A stretch of 28,171 nt of DNA from CAYGBW01 sp964348185 (GTDB lineage: Bacteria > Desulfobacterota > BSN033 > WVXP01). Made by a program: the position numbers and the translations under genes. The DNA lies in contig CAYGBW010000030.1 in assembly GCA_964348185.1 (NCBI GenBank), positions 1 through 28,171 on the forward strand. Direction: 5' to 3'. The notes beneath the pieces were generated by a model, which was not told the DNA's origin, ran no database searches, and was given only the letters and a program-made list of their open reading frames with translations. Shown in pieces: positions 7,405 through 15,107 of this stretch. Within the stretch, counting starts at the first letter, position 1; the number at the start of each line of letters is the position of its first letter.

Positions 7405-8348
7405 TGTTTTCCCTTTTGGGCGGGATATTTCTGGGGTGGTCTCTCGGGGCTAACGATGCGGCCAACCTGTTTGGTTCAGCGGTCTCTTCGAGGATGCTCA
7501 AGTTCTGGACCGCTGCGATTTTGGCTTCGGTCTTCGTTCTCACGGGGGCGCTTCTGGAGGGTGAAGGGGGGATTGAGACGTACAAGGGGCTGACCCAGAT
7601 GACTCTCGAATTGGCTGTGATCTCATCGGTTGCCGCTGCAGCCGCTGTGACGATTATGACGGTTTTGGGACTTCCTGTTTCGACCTCTCAGGCGGTTGTG
7701 GGAGCGATACTGGGCATCGGGCTCTTGAACCGTCAGCTTGACCTGGCGATACTGGGGAAGGTTCTGGTGTGCTGGTTTGGGACGCCTGTGGGCGGAATGG
7801 TCATCGCGGTTCTTACATACAGAGTGCTCGCCGCCGTGTACAACAGGATCGACATGAATCTTGTTGAGGCTGACATTGCGCTTCGCCTGTGCCTGATCGG
7901 GGCGGGGTCCTACGGGGCGTACGCTCTCGGTGCCAATAACGTGGCCAATGTAACGGCGGTTTTTGTGAGTGCTGGGGTGCTCACCATGTTATCCGCTGTC
8001 CTCATTGGGGGTCTAAGCATCGGCCTGGGTATCCTGACCTTCAGCCGGGGTGTCATGGAAACGGTGGGCCGGAAGTTGGTGAAACTCGACCCTTTCTCTG
8101 CCCTTGTGGTTGTTCTAGCAGAGGCGATTACCGTCCACATCTACACCTTCCTCGGGGTTCCGGTCTCTACTTCTCAGGCCGTAATCGGGGCGGTCGTGGG
8201 GGTGGGCATCGTTAAAGGGATCAACACGATCCGTCGGCAGATCCTGGTCAATATCCTTATCGCCTGGTTTCTGACACCCGTGGTGGCCTGTTTCTTGGCC
8301 CTCTCTCTCCACTTCTTGGTCAATTTGCAATACATGCCCTCCCCGTGA
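7404..8348 (+). CDS. PiT family inorganic phosphate permease
   Basis: 314-residue polytopic inner-membrane protein that imports phosphate with cations. Two inverted halves are visible, each with a signature GAN motif: GANDAAN at 15-21 and GANNVANVTAVFV from 176. Each half also has a PVSTSQA motif (first at 91-97), the counterpart of the family's PVSTT. About eight to ten hydrophobic segments fill the protein. Translation starts at a GTG overlapping the upstream stop by one base. It is shorter than PitA of E. coli (about 500) but normal for the compact PiT proteins paired with DUF47. Sodium versus proton coupling cannot be told. Confidence 0.93.
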   Translation: MFSLLGGIFLGWSLGANDAANLFGSAVSSRMLKFWTAAILASVFVLTGALLEGEGGIETYKGLTQMTLELAVISSVAAAAAVTIMTVLGLPVSTSQAVVGAILGIGLLNRQLDLAILGKVLVCWFGTPVGGMVIAVLTYRVLAAVYNRIDMNLVEADIALRLCLIGAGSYGAYALGANNVANVTAVFVSAGVLTMLSAVLIGGLSIGLGILTFSRGVMETVGRKLVKLDPFSALVVVLAEAITVHIYTFLGVPVSTSQAVIGAVVGVGIVKGINTIRRQILVNILIAWFLTPVVACFLALSLHFLVNLQYMPSP

Positions 8349-8696
8349 TCGAGAAAAAAGTCCATTCCTGTTTTCAAATACCCGATGACATGAATCGTAA
8401 TAGACTGAACTTGATCTTACAGCCCTTGTTCGCCAGATTTGATACCGCCTGACATCGGCTAGTTTTTGGCCTAGTCGTCAATCGAGGAAACCCCGAATAG
8501 CGGAATGGTTTAGAATCTATGTTGACCCTTGGCTCTGTACATGGCAGTACTCGCCTTCCCGTGGCAGCCACGAGGACCGTATTTTTGCAAACCGTGATTC
8601 CCCGTCGACTCATTCAAAACGTCCTGAAAAAAGCAATGGTAATATAGTAAATTATCTTTTATGGACAGCAGACTCCCACACACAAGGAGAAAATCC
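8349..8696. other. Intergenic region upstream of the histidine kinase
   Basis: No gene, RNA or terminator recognised. AAGGAG at 8684-8689 is the ribosome site for the next gene. An AT-rich run (TAATATAGTAAATTATC, near 8640-8656) could hold a promoter, but no convincing -35 was found. Confidence 0.4.
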
Positions 8697-10730
8697 ATGA
8701 GGGAGCGTCAAAGAGTTCTCCTATTGATTTTGATAATGGCTAGCGTTTCTCTCACTGTCGCCGCGATCACAATCTCCATGCTATACCGCACGGCGTTTAA
8801 GGAAGCACAGGCCCGACTGGTGGAGACCGCCCAAAGTCAAGCGCGTCTGATAGAAGCGATGGCTCGGTTTGACGCTGTTTATAGCAAAGGTTATCGAGAA
8901 GGGTCGGAACAGGCTACCTTAAGCCAGATCATCGATGCCCATAAGCACTACAAAGGGTTTGGTAAAACGGGAGAATTCACCCTCGCCAGACACCAGGGCG
9001 GTTATATTGTTTTCTTGCTCAGTCATCGTCATTTCGACCTTAAGAGCCCAAAGCCAGTCCCCTTCGACTCGGAGATTGCTGAACCGATGCGGCGGGCTCT
9101 CTCGGGACTGTCAGGTACCGTAGTCGGGCTTGATTATCGGGGGGAGGTAGTTCTTGCGGCGCATGAGCCGGTGGGGGAGTTGAATCTCGGTATTGTTGCC
9201 AAGATTGACTTAGCTGAGATACGTGCGCCCTTCGTGAGAGCTGGCCTAATAGTTGGGGGGCTAGCGATCTTAGTTGTCTTAGCCGGAGCGTTGTTGTTCC
9301 TCCGGATTAGCAACCCGATGATTAAGCGGATGCAAGGGCATACGGCCGAACTTGCCAAAACCAACGAGCAACTCCACCGAGAAATCGATGAGCGCAGGCG
9401 GGCTGAGGAGGCGCTGCAAAGGGCCAACAGAGAGATAGAGAAACGCGTAGCGGAGCGCACTGCCGAACTGATGACAGCAAGCGAGCAACTGACAAACGAA
9501 ATAAAAGAACGCAAGCGGGCAGCGGAGGAACAAGCTCGCCTGCAAAGGCGATTGGAGGCGTTATGGAGAATTGCCCGCTTGATTGACGTGGACTACCAGA
9601 CCTTGTGCGATCATGTACTGGTGGAGATCATGGATATGACGCAAAGCAGGTATGCCTTCCATGGTTTTTTGAATGAGGACGAGAGCGTGATGTCGCTTTA
9701 TTCCTGGTCAATGGAGGCGTTGGCGGATTGCCAAATTCGGACCAAGCCCGTTGAGTATCGGATCAGCGAGGCTGGCCTCTGGGGCGATGGGGTGCGGGAA
9801 AGGAAGACGCTCATCATCAATGACTATCAGGCTGACCATCCGAGCAAGAAGGGGCTCCCTGCAGGTCACGTCCCCCTAACTCGGGTCCTGGTTGTTCCCA
9901 TTTTCAGCCACGGGCGCGTCGTTGCCTTGGCTGCCGTCGCCAACAAGGCCTCTGATTATGAGGAAAAGGATGCCCGGCAGATCGAGGCCTTTGTCACCAG
10001 TGTGCAGGTGATTCTAGAGCGCCGCAAGATGGAGGAGTCGCTGCAGCAATCGCAGAAGGAGCTCCGGCTTCTCTCTTCCCGGCTTTTGACAGCCGAGGAA
10101 AACGAAAGAAAAAAAATTGCAGCAGAGCTCCATGACGGTATTGGACAATCTCTGGCGGCCATCAAATTCGGCGTGGAGAATGCCCTCAAACCCGTGGATA
10201 AAGACACAACCCTGGCAAGTGTCAGACCCCTCGAGGCACTCATCCCTTTGATTAAAGAGACCGTCGAAGAGGTCAGAAGAATTCAGATGGACTTGCGGCC
10301 GTCCATTCTCGATGATCTAGGGATCTTAGCAACCCTCAGCTGGTTTTGTCGGGAATTTCAGACTATCTATTCGGGCATCCGCATCGAAAAGCAGATCAGC
10401 GTAGAAGAGAATGAATTGCCAGACTCTCTGAAAACAGTCATATACCGGGTCTTACAGGAGGCTATGAACAATATAGCAAAACACAGCAAAACAGATCTCG
10501 TGGCCCTTAGTCTTCGAAAAACAGACGACTCAATAGAATTGGTTGTCGAGGATAACGGCAGGGGGTTCGATCTTGACAAGGCGATCACCGTGGAGAATGC
10601 CCCGAGAGGATTGGGGCTTGCCACCATGAGGGAGCGAACCGAACTTTCCGGTGGGGCTTTTTCTATCGAGTCCATCAAGGGGAAAGGTACCACGATCCGG
10701 GCATCATGGCCGATGAGGCCTATCGCGTGA
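8697..10730 (+). CDS. NarL-type (HisKA_3) sensor histidine kinase with Cache-like sensor and GAF domain
   Basis: 677-residue membrane sensor kinase. The start at 8697 has AAGGAG 7 bases upstream; an ATG at 8661 has none. TM1 lies at about 7-30, an extracytoplasmic Cache-like sensor follows (GKTGEFTLARHQ, LSHRHFDL, PVPFDSEIAEPMRRAL), and TM2 lies at about 184-204. A coiled coil of about 70 residues (KTNEQLHREIDERRRAEEAL) leads to a GAF domain (about 285-440). The kinase core has phospho-acceptor His479 in ERKKIAAELHDGIGQ, the N box AMNNIAKH, and ATP-lid glycines DNGRGF and GLGLATMRER. Kinases of this class normally phosphorylate NarL/LuxR regulators. Here the neighbours are a decayed LuxR-type fragment and a receiver without output domain, so its partner is uncertain. 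Confidence 0.92.
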   Translation: MRERQRVLLLILIMASVSLTVAAITISMLYRTAFKEAQARLVETAQSQARLIEAMARFDAVYSKGYREGSEQATLSQIIDAHKHYKGFGKTGEFTLARHQGGYIVFLLSHRHFDLKSPKPVPFDSEIAEPMRRALSGLSGTVVGLDYRGEVVLAAHEPVGELNLGIVAKIDLAEIRAPFVRAGLIVGGLAILVVLAGALLFLRISNPMIKRMQGHTAELAKTNEQLHREIDERRRAEEALQRANREIEKRVAERTAELMTASEQLTNEIKERKRAAEEQARLQRRLEALWRIARLIDVDYQTLCDHVLVEIMDMTQSRYAFHGFLNEDESVMSLYSWSMEALADCQIRTKPVEYRISEAGLWGDGVRERKTLIINDYQADHPSKKGLPAGHVPLTRVLVVPIFSHGRVVALAAVANKASDYEEKDARQIEAFVTSVQVILERRKMEESLQQSQKELRLLSSRLLTAEENERKKIAAELHDGIGQSLAAIKFGVENALKPVDKDTTLASVRPLEALIPLIKETVEEVRRIQMDLRPSILDDLGILATLSWFCREFQTIYSGIRIEKQISVEENELPDSLKTVIYRVLQEAMNNIAKHSKTDLVALSLRKTDDSIELVVEDNGRGFDLDKAITVENAPRGLGLATMRERTELSGGAFSIESIKGKGTTIRASWPMRPIA

Positions 10731-11022
10731 CCCACCCTTTTCTCATGGCAAAGGCTGCTAAGTCCGAGACACTCCGGGGGTTCAACTTTCTCATGATGAT
10801 GGCTCGATGCCTTTGGACCGTTTTGACGCTCACGCAGAGGTAAGTCGCAATTTCCTTGTTCTTGTATCCCTCGCCAATCCGTCTGAGAATTCCCCCTCTA
10901 TGCGGTGTGATCGTATCCCGAGCTGGAATGGATCTAGAGGTTTTACTTCCCTCCAGGTATCCCTGCCCGCAACCCGTCTCTTCGTATCGTACGGTCTTCA
11001 GTGATGAAGATACGCTGTTTGC
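10720..11022 (-). pseudogene. Remnant of NarL/LuxR-family response regulator (C-terminal HTH only)
   Basis: The minus strand between the TGA at 11025-11023 and the TAG at 10722-10720 is open for 100 codons. It reads ...GYLEGSKTSRSIPARDTITP, then ILRRIGEGYKNKEIATYL, CVSVKTVQRHRAIIMRKLN and ends MRKGWVTR. This is the linker and four-helix LuxR-type DNA-binding domain of a NarL-like regulator (family pattern TxREREILxLIAEGxxNKEIA, SxKTVxxHRxxIMxKL). The conserved RERE is replaced by HRGG. No start codon in good context and no receiver domain are present; the frame breaks where the mosaic repeat begins. The last codons overlap the kinase gene tail on the other strand. Confidence 0.78.
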
Positions 11023-11034
11023 TCAACCCCTCCA

Positions 11035-11190
11035 CTCGCCTTCGCCAGGATGCCCCGTGCGGAAGCACGGGGAGGATCAGCCTTCGCTACAGGCTTCGGC
11101 GGACAGGTCAGCCTACGCCAGAGGCTTCGGCGCAGTTGCGCTTGGCTTTGCCACAGATGCCCCGCCCTGTGGGCGGCGAGCTTCACTCTC
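11035..11190 (+). repeat. Mosaic GC-rich repeat, copy 1
   Basis: Direct repeat of 22382-22625. It is composed of short tandem modules of the type CTTCGCCA-AGGCTTCGGC, ending in a shared GCAGTTGCGCTTGGC...GGGCGG-GAGCTTCACTC tail. This copy lacks an 89-base block present in the other copy (22478-22566). It sits right at the 5' break of the LuxR remnant. Confidence 0.82.
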
Positions 11191-11270
11191 CAGTCTTGAC
11201 TCAAAAATACAGCATGCTCTTAGACCAAATACTGTACTCATCCCATTTACCATGGGGGTCACTCTTAGTA

Positions 11271-11279
11271 TGGTATGAT
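11271..11279 (+). promoter_or_regulatory. Possible extended -10 promoter for the receiver-only regulator
   Basis: TGG-TATGAT (11271-11279) fits the extended -10 pattern TGn-TATAAT with one mismatch. No good -35 is visible. It would give a leader of about 70 bases before the ATG at 11357. Confidence 0.3.
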
Positions 11280-11356
11280 TGTGTATCGTATCTCCCTCGA
11301 AACGGGCAATCGATTCGCAACATTCCAGCCAAGGGCTTTCCTCTGGGCAAAACAGC

Positions 11357-11776
11357 ATGGTCAGGGCATTACTAGTCGAGGATAACGCTTCCTTTCGGCG
11401 ATCATTCAAGAGAATCCTGTGTGTGCGATTTCCTTGTATGGACGTTGAGGAGTCAACAGGCGGAGAGGAGGCTCTTCAAAGAGTCGACACCCTTCGGCCA
11501 AACCTCATCTTCATGGACATCAAATTGCCTGGGAAGAACGGTCTTGAGCTCACCAAAAAGATAAAAACGAATTATCCCAGCATAATCGTTGTCATTCTGA
11601 CAAGTTGTGATTTACCGGAATATCGACAGGCGGCCTACCAAAACGGGGCGAATTATTTCGTTTCAAAGAGCTTTTCAACCAGCGAAGAGATTCTGGCATT
11701 GGTCGAATCCATCTTATCAGGCACGGGCTTTGCTTCCAAATACCTGGCGGAAAAGGCTCGTAGACCCGTTTTCTGA
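11357..11776 (+). CDS. Receiver-only response regulator
   Basis: 139-residue single REC domain. Acidic pocket Glu8-Asp9 (LLVEDN), phospho-acceptor Asp54 (IFMDIKLPG), Thr82 (ILTSCD) and Lys104 (FVSKSF) are all present, so it should be phosphorylatable. No DNA-binding or enzymatic output domain follows; the protein ends soon after the last REC helix with EKARRPVF. The start at 11357 gives the canonical REC N-terminus; the open frame continues upstream to 11279, but those residues are not REC-like. The ribosome site is weak. It lies about 600 bases downstream of the NarL-type kinase on the same strand, and may act as its partner or phosphate sink. Whether it once carried an HTH domain cannot be decided. 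Confidence 0.85.
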   Translation: MVRALLVEDNASFRRSFKRILCVRFPCMDVEESTGGEEALQRVDTLRPNLIFMDIKLPGKNGLELTKKIKTNYPSIIVVILTSCDLPEYRQAAYQNGANYFVSKSFSTSEEILALVESILSGTGFASKYLAEKARRPVF

Positions 11777-12411
11777 AAATCCCCATAGCATTCACAGAGA
11801 TCAACCAAATCGAATATCGAAAACAACGACCTTGTGAACGTGCGTTCTGACCTTTCAGGCCAGCCATCAGCTTCAGGGCTTCCCGCTCGTATGACTACCG
11901 GCGTATAACTATCGTCACTGAAAAATGTCCCTGGAGCGAACATTACGGAGTTTTTGGGGCTACCCGTCTTGGCGAAGGGAGTGTCCCCGAAGGGGCTAGA
12001 TTCCGCTCTTTGAGGCCGCAAGGCCGAGTTCGGAAGGTCGAACGACCGAGCCTTAGAATGGGTCAAAAACTCCGTACAGAGAGCGGAGGGGGCGTTTTTC
12101 AGTGACGACTAACTACATACCAGACAGAGCCCAAAATACGGTCTTTCTCAATCTCAAGTACAGAGTTTACCCTATTTACTTCTCCATAGCTCTGTTTAGC
12201 ATAATGAAGAGGGCGGGTAGACAATCATGGCTTGCTAGCGGAGAAAGTGAGCAATTGCCTTGAGAGACTGGAAGATAATCGGGACATGCAAGAAAGAGGG
12301 GGAGAAGGGGAGGGCTCAGCTCGTCGAGTCGGTTTCGTGCTTCGAATCTGGCATCTCTCCTCGACTTGCAACCGACATGGTGAAGTCATCGACCCGCGGT
12401 GAGGGGAACCC
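11777..12411. other. Intergenic region between convergent receiver and histidine kinase genes
   Basis: No gene recognised. It contains the inverted-repeat element at 11912-12109 and a terminator-like hairpin at 12399-12423. The rest (about 12116-12398) shows nothing identifiable; a TTCGAATC near 12343 lacks tRNA stems. Confidence 0.5.
11912..12109. mobile_element. Non-autonomous inverted-repeat (MITE-like) element with 6-bp flanking duplication
   Basis: Imperfect terminal inverted repeats of about 44 bases (11912-11955 and 12065-12109) share TCGTCACTGAAAAA at the outer end and ACGGAGTTTTT at the inner end. TAACTA flanks both sides exactly, at 11906-11911 and 12110-12115, as a target duplication would. 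The interior has nested palindromes (GGCCGCAAGGCC, GGTCGAACGACC) and no coding frame. Its inner part is related to the element at 538-677 in reverse orientation. No transposase is in the window. Confidence 0.7.
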
Positions 12412-12423
12412 TCACGTCTTTTT
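12399..12423 (+). terminator. Rho-independent terminator-like hairpin
   Basis: GTGAGGG (12399-12405), loop GAA, CCCTCAC (12409-12415), then GTCTTTTT. The T run is on the plus strand, so it would stop plus-strand transcription running into the convergent histidine kinase. The stop codon of that kinase lies in the stem. Confidence 0.6.
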
Positions 12424-13563
12424 GCGCGGTGATCCTTTGTCTTTCTTGCAGTTGGCGAGACCCAGGGTTATTCTCACAACGGTCCCTTTCTTCTCCTGGC
12501 TTGTCAGGGTAATGGAACCTTCCGGGTGATCCTCAATGATCCTTTTGGAGAGGCACAAACCGAGGCCTGTGCCCTGCTTCTTTGTGGTAAAGAACGGGGT
12601 GAATAGCTTCTCTTTAAGTGCTTCCGAAATCCCAGGCCCGTTATCGGATATGGCTATTTCCACCTTGTCTTCAAAGAGCGTCGACTGGATGGAGAGATTT
12701 CCCCCTTTGGCCATGGCCTCTATCCCGTTTTTCACCAAATTCAGAAAAACCTGTTTCAATCGGCTCCGATCGCCCTGAACAAAGGCAGGACCTGTCTGGG
12801 TATCCAGGTTTACCCGGATGTCTTTCGCCTGACAGTCGTCACTTGCGAGGGAATAGATCTCCCGGAGCAGATCGTTGACGTCGAGCTTTCCGATGACCAG
12901 GTCTCTCCGAGCGTACAAATCCCTGAGCTCTCCGAGAAGGCTCTCCAACCGCTGTACTTCCTCGGCAATGAGGTTTAACTTGGTGAGTGTCTCGTCATCC
13001 CTGGCCGTGCCCATCAGTTGCCGGGCAAAACCGCCAATCATCACCAGGGGGTTTTTGATCTCATGGGTGATCTCTGCCACAACCTGACCGAGTCCAGCCA
13101 GACGCTCTGATCTGGCGATCCGTTCCTGAAGGGCCTTTGTCTCTGTCACATCCCTGACAATGCCGGTGAAAAACAGTCTGCCCTCAATCTCAGCCACTGA
13201 AAAGGAGATGAGCGCAGGAAAGGTCTCCCCGTTTTTTCGGTTGGCGATGAACTCCGATTCATGGCCGATAAGCCTCGGGTTTCTCGTCTTCAGGAACCGG
13301 GCAACAGCTTGGCGGTGATTTTCCCGGCAGCGGGGTCCAAGAATGATCCCCAGATCGCGTCCGATGACCTCCTGTCGGCTATATCCAAACATCGCTTCGG
13401 CTGCCTTGTTGAAGAATATGACGGTATGGTCTTCGTCTATCGTGACAAAGGCCTCGTTCGTATTCTCAACCGCCCCTTTGAGGATCCCCAGTTCGCGTGG
13501 TTCCTTATGAGCGTTGTCCGGTCCTGCTTCAGGAAGGATTGCTTCCCTTTTTACACCCGCCAT
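12412..13563 (-). CDS. PAS-domain sensor histidine kinase (NtrB-like), soluble
   Basis: 383-residue cytosolic kinase without TM segments. A PAS domain (about 26-140) contains the typical AFVTIDEDHTVIFFNKAAE and FGYSRQEVIGRDL stretches and ends with the PAC pattern FTGIVRDVTETKAL. The HisKA helix carries His167 in AEITHEIKNPLV. The HATPase domain has the N box NLVKNGIEAM, DNGPGI, and FTTKKQGTGLGLCLSKRIIEDH. AGAGAGG lies 6 bases before the ATG. No response regulator is adjacent on the minus strand, so it is an orphan, although the convergent receiver-only protein at 11357 is a possible partner. It is the last gene of a minus-strand series that begins with the GAF protein at 19047. The C-terminus CKKDKGSPRKKT is basic and unusual but short. 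Confidence 0.93.
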   Translation of the reverse strand: MAGVKREAILPEAGPDNAHKEPRELGILKGAVENTNEAFVTIDEDHTVIFFNKAAEAMFGYSRQEVIGRDLGIILGPRCRENHRQAVARFLKTRNPRLIGHESEFIANRKNGETFPALISFSVAEIEGRLFFTGIVRDVTETKALQERIARSERLAGLGQVVAEITHEIKNPLVMIGGFARQLMGTARDDETLTKLNLIAEEVQRLESLLGELRDLYARRDLVIGKLDVNDLLREIYSLASDDCQAKDIRVNLDTQTGPAFVQGDRSRLKQVFLNLVKNGIEAMAKGGNLSIQSTLFEDKVEIAISDNGPGISEALKEKLFTPFFTTKKQGTGLGLCLSKRIIEDHPEGSITLTSQEKKGTVVRITLGLANCKKDKGSPRKKT

Positions 13564-13763
13564 TTTGAGCCTCTCTCTTCATTCCCCGTCGAGGGGGAGA
13601 TTCGTCGATTGGGAGTCGTATCCGCAGGTTTTCGAATTGAACCCCCACTTCCGAGCCCTTTGGCCGATGTCCTCAACATGTATTCAAGGACAGATCAGGT
13701 CTGGATTCTCAGGGATCGACTCTCAGTTCGTCAGTGTCGAGACATGATGCACGCCTTCCGTTC

Positions 13764-14798
13764 TCATGGAGCAGCGAATAGTCTATTCTTTTCCCTTAGC
13801 ATGGCCGAGAGTTCCTGGATGGTTTTGAATGCCTTCTCCACGGTTTTTTCGCCATCTGGGTTGACCAGACAGCACGTGGCAGGGGACAGCATGCTCCGGG
13901 AGAGGAGAAATTGGCGGTCGATTCCTTTTTTTTCGAGAAAGGTCCATATTTGGGTAATGTGCCTCTCGAGAGACGTTAGATCCTCTTTTTCAAAAGGCTC
14001 ATAGTTCGTGGGAACGACGCCCCAGACAATGACGCCTCCCCGGTTCAGAAACCTGTGGATCGACTGTGCATAGGCAGCAAAGACTTCGCCGTTCAAATAC
14101 GCATCCAGAGATAGCACGTCAAGATCGAGACCAAGCAAGAAATCCCAGTCTGGATTGCCGCATAGATGAACACCACGGGGCCTTTCGATCATGGAGAAAA
14201 AGGCCTCCATGTCCTCCCGGGCAGCCAGATCTCCATACCCAGACATGCCGCTGAACACAAACTGGAGCCCAGGCTCGTCAACAAACATGAAGGCGTTGCT
14301 ATTGAGTTTCTTGAGGCGATTCAGTTGTACATTCACCCGCCGGGCCAGAACCTCAAGCATGAAGGGGCGTATGGTGTCATCAAAAAGAATCGGCCGATCC
14401 TCCTCATCCAAGACATTGAATCCGAAGCTAACTGGACCCTCGAGTTGCCCCCGGATCGCAGGTCGATCCGATAGATCGAGGTCGAGGAAAAGGGGGTAGA
14501 CCGCCGAATAGGTCTTGCTGATATCGAAGTACTCTGGCTCATTGAAATGAGCCAGGGTTTCCTCAAATTCCCTGATGAATTTCTCCCTCGAAAGACGGAG
14601 GGTGCGCTTTTCCAGATCGACCACGATCCCTGGAAAGTGTTCCGATGCCTGGACATACATGTCCTCATAGTAGCTGAGATGGGGGAGCTGAGGCCAGAAG
14701 GGAACATCGAGAGACAGGGCCATCTCCATGGCTCGGTCCACATCCCGGTGAGGCATGACCGCCATCGCGGTGGTTAACAGGTTGCCAGGAATCGGCAT
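13764..14798 (-). CDS. MetE-like (cobalamin-independent methionine synthase C-domain / core MetE) methyltransferase
   Basis: 344-residue protein with the TIM-barrel pattern of the UROD/MetE superfamily. MetE-type marks are FVDEPGL (174-178, the DEPAL motif), VHLCGNPDW with His211 and Cys213, Asp232 in LSLDAYLN at the place of a zinc-binding Glu, and Cys309 in SPATCCLVNP. Together they form a likely His-Cys-Asp-Cys zinc site that would activate a thiol substrate. The N-terminal folate half of full MetE (about 750 residues) is absent, as in the short core MetE proteins of anaerobes that take methyl groups from corrinoid proteins. The start GNLLTTAMAVMPHRD is typical of the family although no clear ribosome site precedes it. 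Homocysteine as acceptor is inference; other thiols are possible. Confidence 0.72.
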   Translation of the reverse strand: MPIPGNLLTTAMAVMPHRDVDRAMEMALSLDVPFWPQLPHLSYYEDMYVQASEHFPGIVVDLEKRTLRLSREKFIREFEETLAHFNEPEYFDISKTYSAVYPLFLDLDLSDRPAIRGQLEGPVSFGFNVLDEEDRPILFDDTIRPFMLEVLARRVNVQLNRLKKLNSNAFMFVDEPGLQFVFSGMSGYGDLAAREDMEAFFSMIERPRGVHLCGNPDWDFLLGLDLDVLSLDAYLNGEVFAAYAQSIHRFLNRGGVIVWGVVPTNYEPFEKEDLTSLERHITQIWTFLEKKGIDRQFLLSRSMLSPATCCLVNPDGEKTVEKAFKTIQELSAMLREKNRLFAAP

Positions 14799-14851
14799 GA
14801 TTTCATCGGTGTTCTAAGGTTTCCCGAGCTGTTGCGGTCACATGAGACCCG

Positions 14852-15082
14852 TCATTGGCCCATTCTCTTCGCAATCTCCTGCCCGTAATCCTTAGCCATC
14901 TCTCCCCTTTCTATCAGCAGGGATCACCTCAGTTTGAGGGGGCCATCCAGCATATCCAACTCCAACGTGTTCTTCATTGCATCGAAAACCTCGTCCGGAG
15001 CCTCTCCACTCGAGCCGTAGGCGCCGAAGGCACCCCCAACTTTTTTTTGCAGATTTGCTTTTTCCGCCTTGACCAGGAGCAT
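14852..15082 (-). pseudogene. Remnant of FprA-type flavoprotein (C-terminal flavodoxin domain), with in-frame TGA
   Basis: From an ATG at 15082 the minus strand reads MLLVKAEKANLQ, then KKVGGAFGAYGSSGEAPDEV, MKNTLELDMLDGPLKLR, a TGA at 14926-14924, and in the same frame SLLIERGEMAKDYGQEIAKR followed by MGQ and a TGA at 14854-14852. The pattern K-x-GGAFGSYGWSGEA...GPLRLK...ARDYGREIA is the end of the flavodoxin domain of A-type flavoproteins (FprA, oxygen or nitric oxide reductases). The diiron domain and the first half of the flavodoxin domain are missing, the usual W is S, and the frame is interrupted. Homology on both sides of the stop supports decay rather than a short gene. It lies between the cytochrome and the MetE-like gene. 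Confidence 0.68.
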
Positions 15083-15107
15083 TTTAACGGACCGCTGACC
15101 CGGTCCA

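Noticed and set aside
8510..8698. Minus-strand frame ending RGCHGKASTAMY as a cytochrome or insertion-sequence remnant.
   Set aside because: There is no CxxCH motif and no extended similarity to any family I know.
12320..12360. TTCGAATC near 12343 as the T-loop of a tRNA.
   Set aside because: The flanking bases do not pair as a T stem and no other arms are found.
13261..14004. 247-codon plus-strand frame opposite the histidine kinase and MetE-like genes.
   Set aside because: It lies antisense to two genes with clear motifs and has no family resemblance.
14852..14926. The in-frame TGA in the flavodoxin remnant as a selenocysteine codon, with a possible UCCC/GGGA hairpin just after it.
   Set aside because: Selenocysteine is not known at this position of FprA proteins, the gene lacks most of its domains and the hairpin is weak; decay is simpler.
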